64,000 nt of DNA, taken from Gimesia maris (lineage in GTDB: Bacteria > Planctomycetota > Planctomycetia > Planctomycetales > Planctomycetaceae). The notes beneath the pieces were generated by a model. It searched no databases and was not told the DNA's origin. It saw nothing but the letters and a program-made list of their open reading frames with translations. The position numbers and the translations under genes were made by a program. The DNA is taken from positions 2,066,001 through 2,130,000 of the forward strand of contig NZ_CP042910.1 of NCBI RefSeq assembly GCF_008298035.1. The letters are read 5' to 3'. This document shows, piece by piece, positions 54,133 to 62,402 of this stretch (positions are counted from its first letter, which is position 1; each line of letters starts with the position of its first letter).

Positions 54133-56187
54133 TTGAATGAACAGCCTGTGACAAATGTGCCATCACCCCCTGCGCGAGGGATTATCGCCCAGCTGTATCA
54201 GGCAGCCTGGCTGCTGTTGATTTTATCTTTGCTGACTTCTCCCGGATCTTTATATGCACAGACAATTGTTCCCAGTCCATTTCTACCGGCTGATGTCAAA
54301 GAGGCAGGTTGGCCTGCGGTCAGGGGACTTCATTTTGATGCACATTCCCCTGAGATCCATATCGCGGATACCTGGCCCACCGCGGGGCCGCCGGTGCTGT
54401 GGGTCAAAGAACTGGGCCAGGGGTACTCTGCTTTTGTTGCGCGAGGAAATCGGGTCTATACCCAGGGACAGAACCTGCAGGGGCAGTATGTCTATTGTCT
54501 GGATGCCCGTTCGGGAACAGAAATCTGGAAGCACTGGTATGACTGGCCTTACGAACTGGCGGGAGTCTACCCGGGACCGCGTGCCACTCCCACACTGGCA
54601 GAGGGGCGTCTGTTGTTTGCCGGTCCCAGCGGGCTGGTTGGTTGCCTGAATGCAGACACTGGAAAATTAATCTGGTCGCGCAATCTCGTCACAGAATTCA
54701 AAGGGGATGGGGGGATCGGCTTTGGTTATGCCTGTTCGCCTACGGTCGTCGATCAACTGGTCGTAATGCCTGTCGGAGGTCCCGGGGCAAGCCTGGTCGC
54801 CTTGCATCTGGAGGATGGAAAGACAGCCTGGCAGGCAGGAAGTCAACCAGCCAGTTATACGCCGGCTATGCCCATTGTACGAAATGGACGAAAACTGATC
54901 GTGGGTTACCTGGAGAATGCACTGGTACTTCACGATCTCAAAACCGGTGAATTACTTCTGGAACATGATCTTTCTGAAGGATACGACGAACATTCGTCCT
55001 GGCCACTCTATCGGGAGCCATATCTATGGATTGCGGCTCCCTTCAGGTCGGGCTCTCAATTGTTCGAAATCCCCGCAGAGTTTGAAAAAGGGGCCACACT
55101 TAAAACGATCTGGCGTTCCAGGATCTTAGCGAATGACGTTCTTTCGAGTGTCCTTGTGGGGGATCAGATCTATGGTTTTGATATTTTTGATCAGCAGTCA
55201 AAAACGCAACGACCTTCGCGGGGAAAATTCCGCTGCATTGACTTTCTGACGGGAAACGAATTATGGGAGCAGGGTTCAGGCAGACCGGAACGCTCCACCA
55301 ATGATACTTCGGACGAGATTGGTCAGGCAGGGATCATCGTTGCCGACGACAAACTGATTTTGCTCAACGAGCGTGGTGAACTGATTTTATTAAGAATCAA
55401 TCCGGAGGAATGTGATATTCTGGCGCGCTGTTCTGTTCTGACAGGCGAATTGACCTGGACGCCTCCGATTCTGCATCGTGGTTGTGTTTATGTTCGCAAT
55501 CAGTCGCGGGCGGCCTGTATCTATGTCGGGAAGCCTGAATTACTGCCAACTCAGCAACAGACATTGCGTGTTGATGAGATCCCCCAGGAACGATATGTGG
55601 ACTGGGCGGGAGAGATTCTTTCCGTCGAACCAGAGTATGCCTTTGACCTGCCTTCCCAGGCCTGGCTCTGGAACTGGTTTTGCTGGTCCACGGGATTGCT
55701 GCTGGCGAGTCTGCTGATCGCATTGATCCCGGCCAGTCTGGTTCGTGTTGAGCTTCGGTTATTAACCTGGACAGTCTGTTATCGAACCCTCGCTTTTATC
55801 TGTGGTGCGCTGGGGACTACCTGGATCAGTGCCTGGACTGGGGAGTTCGTTTTTACCTGGCCTCTCTGTCTGTATATTGCCTTCGATCCTGTTCTGGCAG
55901 TCGTCCAGTTTCGAAGATCGAATCAGCGTTCCCTCTGGCGTGATTATCTGCCACTGTTGATCTTCGCTGGCATTTCAATTCTGTATTTTCTGTTATGCCG
56001 ACGTTTGAGCCTGGTTTTTGAATGGGCCTTTCTGGCTGGTCCGATCGGGGCACTTCCGCCGGGACTGCTGGAAGCACAGCTTTCCAAAGAAAAGTTCAGA
56101 GGAATCTGTCTTTCTGCGATCTTGAAGCTGTTCACGTATGCCGGGTTTTATGGCAGTGGAATTGTTGTGTTCTGGCTCAAATACTGA
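54133..56187 (+). CDS. PQQ-like beta-propeller protein with a C-terminal membrane domain
   Basis: About 684 residues. The start is uncertain: TTG at 54133 or GTG at 54148, neither with a good ribosome site. A signal segment (LLLILSLLTSPGSLYAQ) precedes an outer-membrane BamB/PQQ-like propeller (about 60-480; repeats include GNRVYTQG, YCLDARSGTEIWKHW, GRLLFAGPSGLVGCLNADTG), and the last 170 residues form four or five membrane helices. The propeller would be periplasmic. Substrate or partner unknown. The 290 bases after it up to 56477 hold no other recognised element. Confidence 0.83.
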   Translation: MNEQPVTNVPSPPARGIIAQLYQAAWLLLILSLLTSPGSLYAQTIVPSPFLPADVKEAGWPAVRGLHFDAHSPEIHIADTWPTAGPPVLWVKELGQGYSAFVARGNRVYTQGQNLQGQYVYCLDARSGTEIWKHWYDWPYELAGVYPGPRATPTLAEGRLLFAGPSGLVGCLNADTGKLIWSRNLVTEFKGDGGIGFGYACSPTVVDQLVVMPVGGPGASLVALHLEDGKTAWQAGSQPASYTPAMPIVRNGRKLIVGYLENALVLHDLKTGELLLEHDLSEGYDEHSSWPLYREPYLWIAAPFRSGSQLFEIPAEFEKGATLKTIWRSRILANDVLSSVLVGDQIYGFDIFDQQSKTQRPSRGKFRCIDFLTGNELWEQGSGRPERSTNDTSDEIGQAGIIVADDKLILLNERGELILLRINPEECDILARCSVLTGELTWTPPILHRGCVYVRNQSRAACIYVGKPELLPTQQQTLRVDEIPQERYVDWAGEILSVEPEYAFDLPSQAWLWNWFCWSTGLLLASLLIALIPASLVRVELRLLTWTVCYRTLAFICGALGTTWISAWTGEFVFTWPLCLYIAFDPVLAVVQFRRSNQRSLWRDYLPLLIFAGISILYFLLCRRLSLVFEWAFLAGPIGALPPGLLEAQLSKEKFRGICLSAILKLFTYAGFYGSGIVVFWLKY

Positions 56188-56477
56188 GACCAGGCAGATT
56201 CAGAAACAAACCGCTTCAATGCCATGTGACATCAGTCGATTCCTTAAAATCGATCATTTTTTTGATGAAAGTCCGGGAGATCTTTTCGAACTTTTAAACA
56301 ACCCATTTCCAAAGCAGAGTTTACTGCATAGAATATATGTAAACGCATACGATGCAACAAATTGCAGATTGAAGTCGACTGACGATTGCAAAGAAATTGC
56401 TGCACCGGGAGAGGGGCTGGAGAAGAGCCGTGCACCCGAGGCGCAGGTATCGTTATGTGCCAGGAAGGATCAGCTCC

Positions 56478-59400
56478 ATGTGCGCTTCCACTGATCGAGC
56501 TCAAGTTGCTCCCGTAGCAAAGCAGCATACTTTCACAAATGAACCGCCTTCATTCTGGCGATCACTTTTGTTAAAGAATACTCTGTTCGTTGCAGCTGTC
56601 GTCGTATTGAGCGGCGGGATTCTCGGGCATCTGGCCTATGTTCTCGCGCGTGATATTATTCATGACAATATTCACCTCCGTCTGCAACTGGTTGTCACAG
56701 ATCGGGCAGCGCTCTTCGAAGAATATGTGAAGCAGCAGTTAGAACGTGCTGCTCTGGTGACAAATCGGACCAGCCTGCATGAATTGATTCAGGAGTTCAA
56801 CGGGGGAGAAATTGATCTGAATTCGTTTCGCGAGCAATCGCAGCGAATTCTGGAGGACACAAAATTTGGAAGTTCATCGAGCTTTCGTGATCTGTGGATT
56901 GTCAATCCGCAGGGAACCGTGATTACTGCGACCAATGATGCTTATTTGAGTAAAACCTATGCCGGTGATCCTGGTTTTCTGGAAGGAAAAGAGCATCCAC
57001 GCCTGGATCTGCCTCAGGAAGTCGACGGCCGTTATCTCACTTACCTGGTCGCACCGATGAACTCTGAAGCAGGAAACCTGCTGGGGGTCCTCATGGTCTG
57101 GTTGGATGTGACCCCGCTCAAAGAGATACTGACGAATCGCGTTGGCTTGCAGAAGACAGGGGACTTACTGGTTGCGACCCAGCAGGGAGATCATGTTCGC
57201 TATCTGTTTCAGCCACGCGACAGTGAAGTCTGGTCGGTGCCGATTTCTGATGTGCCGGCGATGGCAAAAGCACTGCAGGACGAGAGTGGATCAGAAGTTT
57301 TGAATTACAGCGGCGATCGGGTACTGGTCTCTTATCGCCCGGTTGATTATCAACCAGATCTGGAAGCGCCCTGGGGCATGATTGCCAAAATCAGCCTGGA
57401 GGAAGCTTACGCGCCTGTGACCTATTTGCGCAAAGTGCTGCTGCTACTGCAGGTGGGGCTGATGTTTTTCGGCATGGCTGTTTCGTTTCTCGTTGCACGT
57501 CGCTTTACCCGGCCTGTTTTGGGGCTGGCTACTTCCGCTTCCAAAATTGCGAAAGGGAACCTGGATGTCCGGGTTCCCATCTCTTCTTCAGATGAAGTGG
57601 GCATGTTGGGGGCAGCGTTTAATCATATGGCAGAGGAACTGTCTGCCTCTCGAGAAGAACTGGAAGACCGGATTGAACAACGCACGGCTGAGCTAAAAGC
57701 TTCACAGAAGCAGCTCAGGCGGCAGTCGCAGATTCTGCAATCGATCCTGGACAGTATGGGCGATGGTGTGATTGTTGCTGACCAGGATGGAAATTCCGTA
57801 TTCTGGAATCCGGCCGCCGAGCAGATAGTAGGTATTGGTCCGCAGAATGTGGATCCTGACAAGTGGTCGCAGATTTATGGATGCTACCTGGCAGACGGCA
57901 AAACCATGTGTCCCTCCCGGGATCTGCCTCTGGCCCGCGCGATGCGGGGAGAGTCGCTGGATGAAGTTGTGCTGTATCTCGAAAATCCGGATATCCCGGA
58001 GGGGACCTGGATCAGTGTGACCGCCCGGCCTCTCAGAAACGATCGCGGTGAGTTACGAGGCGGCGTCATTGTAATGCGGGATATTACGGAGTCTCGTGCC
58101 AACCAGGAGGAACTGCAGTCAAGAGACGAAAAGAACCGGGCGATTCTGGCGACGACTCATGAATCATACATTGCCATCAATGAGAAGAGTCTTATTTGTG
58201 AGTGGAACGAACAGGCGGAGGTGACATTTGGCTGGTCTTATGCAGAAGCGATAGGACGTTCTCTGGAAGAGACGATCATTCCTGAACGTTACTGGCTGCA
58301 GCATACGCATGGTATTGAGCATTATTTACGATCAGGCGAAGGTCCCTTTCTCAACAAACGTCTGGAGCTATCAGCCATGCACCGCGATGGTCATGAATTT
58401 CCCGTGGAACTAACCATCACACCGGTTCCCCAGGGGAGCGGCTTTCTGTTTGCCGCATTTATTCATGATATTACGGTAGAAAAACAGGCAGAGGAAGAAT
58501 TAAGACAGGCAAAAGAAGCTGCTGAAGCTGCCAGTCGCGCGAAAAGTGCATTTCTGGCTACGATGAGTCACGAAATTCGCACACCGATGAATGCCGTGAT
58601 CGGGATGACGGAACTGCTGCTCGATACGGACCTGAATTCCACTCAACGTGAATATCTGACGATGGTGCAGGAATCGGGGGAATCATTACTTTCGGTGATT
58701 AACGATATTCTTGATTTCTCGAAAATCGAAGCGGGGCGATTTGATCTTGAGAAAGCGCCGTTCCACCTGCGGGAAAACCTGGGAGATACCATGAGGTCTC
58801 TCGCAGTCCGTGCTCATCACAAGCACCTGGAACTCGCCTTCCACCTTGATGCAGATGTCCCGGATACGATCGTCGGTGATCGTTTCCGATTGCGTCAGAT
58901 TATTGTCAACCTGGTCGGTAATGCCATTAAATTTACTGAGGAAGGCGAAATTGTTCTGGACGTGAACTACGACTTCCAGTCAAAAAATGAACTGCAACTG
59001 CATTTTGTTGTCCGCGATACCGGAATCGGGATCCCTGAGGACAAACAACAGCAGATCTTCCAGGCTTTCGAACAGGTTGATGAATCGATGGCCCGACGCT
59101 TCAGTGGTACGGGGCTGGGATTGGCGATTGCCTCGCGCCTGATTGAAATGATGGGGGGAAAGATCTGGGTCAACAGCGAAGTCGGCAAAGGAAGTGAATT
59201 TCATTTTACGGCCCGTTTCGAATTAACTGAGGAGGAAGTGCCTGCAAACGAACCTTTGTTGAAAGCGGAGCTTGATGGATTACGGGTTCTGATTGTGGAT
59301 GACAATCTTACGAATTGCCAGATTCTTGAAGAGATGCTGGGAAGCTGGAACATGCAGACTCAATCCATCAATCGCGGCAGTGATGCCTTGGATGTCATGC

Positions 59401-60566
59401 ACGCCAGCCAGCAGTCAAAGCATCCTTTTGACCTGGTACTGGTTGATGCAAATATGCCTGTCATGGACGGGTTTTCTGTCGCAAAGGCCATCAAGCAGGA
59501 TTCCACACTGGGCAGTGCCGTCATCATGATGATTACTTCCAGCGACCGCCAGGGAGAAATATCCCGCTGTAAAGAGCTGGGAATAGCCGCCCATCTGATT
59601 AAGCCATTAAAGCAGTCGGAGTTGTTCAACTCGATTGCAGAAACCCTGGGGATGAACGGGACGCCACAGCATGATATGCGAACAGCGACTGCTGATCTGG
59701 CACAGAGGATCCCGCCTCTGAAGATTCTGCTGGCAGAAGACAGCCTGGTAAACCAGAAACTGGCGCTGGCACTCCTGAAACCCCAGGGGCATGAAATTGC
59801 AGTCGTTCTGAATGGCAGCGATGCCGTGAACGAAAGGAAAAACCGTGAGTTTGATCTGATTCTGATGGATGTACAGATGCCTGAAATGGATGGTCTGGAA
59901 GCAACCCGACAGATTCGAGAATATGAACAGGAGACAGGAGAGCACGTTCCCATCATCGCCATGACTGCACACGCGATGAAGGGAGATCGTGAGCGTTGTC
60001 TGGAGGCTGGCATGGATGGTTACGTATCCAAACCGGTTCGTGTCAGAGAACTGTTTTCGACGATAGAAGAATGTCTGCATTTTACTTCAGCAGATGCTCT
60101 CACCGAAGAAATTATTATTCCTGAATCGAAAGACGCGGATGAGATCATGGATGATTCAAGCAGCAAGGCAGAGGCAAGGCAACCAGAGGAACTCTACGAA
60201 CCAGGCACAATGCCTGTCATTAACTGGCAGCAGGCGATGGAGAAATCTGAAATTCCCGCTGAAGCGCTTAATGAACTGGGACAGATCTTTCTGACCGAGG
60301 CCCCTCGCTTATTGTCTGAAATCAGGGAAGCTTTGAAAGACAATGACGCGCAGACGCTCAGGCGCGCCGCCCACACGCTGAAAAGTTCGGCTGCTCTGTT
60401 TGAAGCGCATCCTGCTGCAGAAGCGGCTCAAAAGCTGGAAATGATGGGGAAAGAGAAAAAATTGAGCGAAGCCAGGGAGGCATTGGAGAATCTGGACCGC
60501 GAATTCGAGCGATTACTCCCCGCAGTCGTCGATCACATTGAGTCAACTACCTCAGAAAAGGAATAA
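56478..60566 (+). CDS. Membrane hybrid histidine kinase (Cache-HAMP-PAS-PAS-HisKA-HATPase-REC-REC-Hpt)
   Basis: It has 1362 residues from the ATG at 56478 (AGGA upstream); a TTG at 56397 would add a basic segment without support. Membrane helix 1 (about 30-55), a periplasmic dCache-type sensor (about 60-310), helix 2 (about 318-338), HAMP, two PAS domains, HisKA with His698 (MSHEIRTPMN), HATPase (NLVGNAIKF, SGTGLGLAI), REC1 with Asp990, REC2 with Asp1131 (LMDVQMPEMDG) and Hpt with His1299 (AAHTLKSS). It is a complete phosphorelay sensor. The receiver-dehydrogenase starts three bases after its stop, so that protein is the obvious acceptor. Confidence 0.93.
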   Translation: MCASTDRAQVAPVAKQHTFTNEPPSFWRSLLLKNTLFVAAVVVLSGGILGHLAYVLARDIIHDNIHLRLQLVVTDRAALFEEYVKQQLERAALVTNRTSLHELIQEFNGGEIDLNSFREQSQRILEDTKFGSSSSFRDLWIVNPQGTVITATNDAYLSKTYAGDPGFLEGKEHPRLDLPQEVDGRYLTYLVAPMNSEAGNLLGVLMVWLDVTPLKEILTNRVGLQKTGDLLVATQQGDHVRYLFQPRDSEVWSVPISDVPAMAKALQDESGSEVLNYSGDRVLVSYRPVDYQPDLEAPWGMIAKISLEEAYAPVTYLRKVLLLLQVGLMFFGMAVSFLVARRFTRPVLGLATSASKIAKGNLDVRVPISSSDEVGMLGAAFNHMAEELSASREELEDRIEQRTAELKASQKQLRRQSQILQSILDSMGDGVIVADQDGNSVFWNPAAEQIVGIGPQNVDPDKWSQIYGCYLADGKTMCPSRDLPLARAMRGESLDEVVLYLENPDIPEGTWISVTARPLRNDRGELRGGVIVMRDITESRANQEELQSRDEKNRAILATTHESYIAINEKSLICEWNEQAEVTFGWSYAEAIGRSLEETIIPERYWLQHTHGIEHYLRSGEGPFLNKRLELSAMHRDGHEFPVELTITPVPQGSGFLFAAFIHDITVEKQAEEELRQAKEAAEAASRAKSAFLATMSHEIRTPMNAVIGMTELLLDTDLNSTQREYLTMVQESGESLLSVINDILDFSKIEAGRFDLEKAPFHLRENLGDTMRSLAVRAHHKHLELAFHLDADVPDTIVGDRFRLRQIIVNLVGNAIKFTEEGEIVLDVNYDFQSKNELQLHFVVRDTGIGIPEDKQQQIFQAFEQVDESMARRFSGTGLGLAIASRLIEMMGGKIWVNSEVGKGSEFHFTARFELTEEEVPANEPLLKAELDGLRVLIVDDNLTNCQILEEMLGSWNMQTQSINRGSDALDVMHASQQSKHPFDLVLVDANMPVMDGFSVAKAIKQDSTLGSAVIMMITSSDRQGEISRCKELGIAAHLIKPLKQSELFNSIAETLGMNGTPQHDMRTATADLAQRIPPLKILLAEDSLVNQKLALALLKPQGHEIAVVLNGSDAVNERKNREFDLILMDVQMPEMDGLEATRQIREYEQETGEHVPIIAMTAHAMKGDRERCLEAGMDGYVSKPVRVRELFSTIEECLHFTSADALTEEIIIPESKDADEIMDDSSSKAEARQPEELYEPGTMPVINWQQAMEKSEIPAEALNELGQIFLTEAPRLLSEIREALKDNDAQTLRRAAHTLKSSAALFEAHPAAEAAQKLEMMGKEKKLSEAREALENLDREFERLLPAVVDHIESTTSEKE

Positions 60567-60569
60567 CTG

Positions 60570-62228
60570 ATGAATACTTCATCTGGGAATACAGTAAAAG
60601 TACTTCTGATTGAAGATAATCCGATTCACGTCGGCTTGGTTAAAACTTTATTATCAGAATCAAAATCTCCCTTTTTTCAACTCCAGTATGCCGGGACATT
60701 ACAGGCCGGTTTGAATCAACTGGATGCGGCCGCGGTAGATGTCGTGCTCCTCGATCTGACTCTCCCTGACAGTGAAGACCTGGATACATTTATCAGGGTT
60801 CGTTCATTTGCCCCGACGATTCCTATTGTCATTGTAACCGGTCTGGATGATGTCAAACTGGCTGCCAAGGCGGTCGAGGCCGGTGCCCAGGATTACCTCG
60901 TGAAGACGCAACTCAGCAGAACTTCACTGATTCGATCGATGCGATATGCAATTGAACGGACCCGGGTACGAGACGCAGAATGGGATTCTCCCATGTTTCG
61001 CCTGGCCCAGCGGCAGTTTCTGAAAGCGGCTCAGTTCATGGGACTGGATGATAATATCAGGCAGCGGCTGTTATTCCCGCAGCGAACCCTGGTGGTCACA
61101 TTACCCTTTCGGCGGGATCATTATACAGAGGTGGAGACCGTCTTTGGATATCGAGTCCAGCATATTCTGACGATGGGACCGACGAAAGGGGGGATCCGTT
61201 ATCACCAGGATGTCAGCCTGGGGGAAGTTTCTGCACTGGCCATGTGGATGAGCTGGAAATGCGCGCTCGTGCATCTTCCGTTTGGAGGAGCGAAGGGGGG
61301 AGTTCGTATTGATCCGACCGGGTTGACCAGCCATGAACTGCAGCGGCTGACGCGGCGCTTTGCTACAGAAATCAGCCCGATTATCGGTCCTGATAAGGAT
61401 ATTCCGGCTCCCGATATGGGAACGAACGAACGGGTCATGGCCTGGATTATGGATACCTACAGCCAGGAAAAGGGGTACACTGTTCCTGCAGTTGTTACCG
61501 GAAAACCACTGGTACTGGGGGGAGCCCGCGGCAGAAATGAAGCCACCGGACGCGGTGTGGTTTATCTGATCCAGGAAGCGGCGAAACACCTGAAAATGAA
61601 CCTGAGTGAATGCACGGCCGTGGTACAGGGCTTTGGAAATGTCGGCAGCCATGCCGCCTTGTTCCTGAGTGAACTGGGGGTAAAGCTCATTGGCGTGAGT
61701 GATGCCACAACCGGCGTTTATAATCGGCACGGGTTATCAATCCCTTCACTGCTGGAATACGTCGCCCAAAACCGGTTTCTGGAAGGTTATCCAGAAGGGG
61801 ATCACATCAGCAATGAAGAACTGCTGGAGCTCAAGTGTGATATTCTGGTTCCGGCAGCACTGCAGAATCAGATCACTGCGGAGAATGCCGACCGTATTCA
61901 ATGTAAACTTCTGGCGGAGGGAGCCAATGGCCCGACGACATTGGAAGCAGATGAAGTGCTTAATGAAAAAGGAGTGTTTATCCTGCCGGATATTCTGGCA
62001 AATGCCGGCGGTGTGACCGTATCCTACTTCGAATGGGTTCAGGATACTCAAAACTATATGTGGACACTGGATGAAGTAAACCAGCGATTGAAGTCGATTC
62101 TCCAGGACGCGTTTCGACGAACTCTGAATCGCGCCCAGAAGAATCAGTTTGATATGCGAACCGCTGCCATGATTGAGGGGGTCGAACGCGTTGCCCAGGC
62201 GAAACTGGCCCGGGGACTATATCCATAA
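60570..62228 (+). CDS. Response-regulator receiver domain fused to Glu/Leu/Phe/Val-type dehydrogenase
   Basis: It has 552 residues with an AAGGA ribosome site. Residues 1-130 are an intact receiver: Glu15/Asp16, phospho-acceptor Asp62 (LLDLTLPDS), Thr90 and Lys112. From about 140 a full NAD(P)-glutamate-dehydrogenase-type enzyme follows without frameshift: substrate and catalytic lysines 206 (GPTKGGIR), 230 (MSWKCAL) and 242 (GGAKGG), Asp282 (PAPDMGT), and the dinucleotide fold GFGNVGS (354-360). These enzymes interconvert glutamate and 2-oxoglutarate plus ammonium, or act on branched-chain amino acids. Inference: phosphorylation by the upstream hybrid kinase adjusts the enzyme or its oligomer state. 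The exact amino-acid substrate is unresolved. Confidence 0.93.
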   Translation: MNTSSGNTVKVLLIEDNPIHVGLVKTLLSESKSPFFQLQYAGTLQAGLNQLDAAAVDVVLLDLTLPDSEDLDTFIRVRSFAPTIPIVIVTGLDDVKLAAKAVEAGAQDYLVKTQLSRTSLIRSMRYAIERTRVRDAEWDSPMFRLAQRQFLKAAQFMGLDDNIRQRLLFPQRTLVVTLPFRRDHYTEVETVFGYRVQHILTMGPTKGGIRYHQDVSLGEVSALAMWMSWKCALVHLPFGGAKGGVRIDPTGLTSHELQRLTRRFATEISPIIGPDKDIPAPDMGTNERVMAWIMDTYSQEKGYTVPAVVTGKPLVLGGARGRNEATGRGVVYLIQEAAKHLKMNLSECTAVVQGFGNVGSHAALFLSELGVKLIGVSDATTGVYNRHGLSIPSLLEYVAQNRFLEGYPEGDHISNEELLELKCDILVPAALQNQITAENADRIQCKLLAEGANGPTTLEADEVLNEKGVFILPDILANAGGVTVSYFEWVQDTQNYMWTLDEVNQRLKSILQDAFRRTLNRAQKNQFDMRTAAMIEGVERVAQAKLARGLYP

Positions 62229-62254
62229 TCCTCAATTCGAGCTGTTCTGGGCCG

Positions 62255-62350
62255 TATAGACTGTATCCATTTTTACTGTAGCGTCTCCGGGGCTATGGGG
62301 ATCGAGTATCTAGATCGGAAGACGCTATGGCTCAATGTGATGCGATCCAG
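62255..62350 (+). repeat. Dispersed 95-bp repeat, copy C
   Basis: It contains TAGACTGTATCCATTTTTAC, TGTAGCGTCTCCGGGGC, GGATCGAGTATCTAGATCG and AGACGCTATGG, ending GATGCGATCCAG. The stem arms TAGCGTCT (62279-62286) and AGACGCTA (62320-62327) are perfect. It lies between convergent genes. Confidence 0.85.
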
Positions 62351-62402
62351 AAAGTAACAGATTGAGGCTGGCTGACTTCTGAATAAGAAATATCCGAAAA
62401 CT

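Noticed and set aside
60570-60980. Two separate genes (receiver and dehydrogenase) joined by error
   Set aside because: The frame is continuous, the linker joins the usual N-terminal helix of the dehydrogenase, and no start with a ribosome site is seen at the junction.
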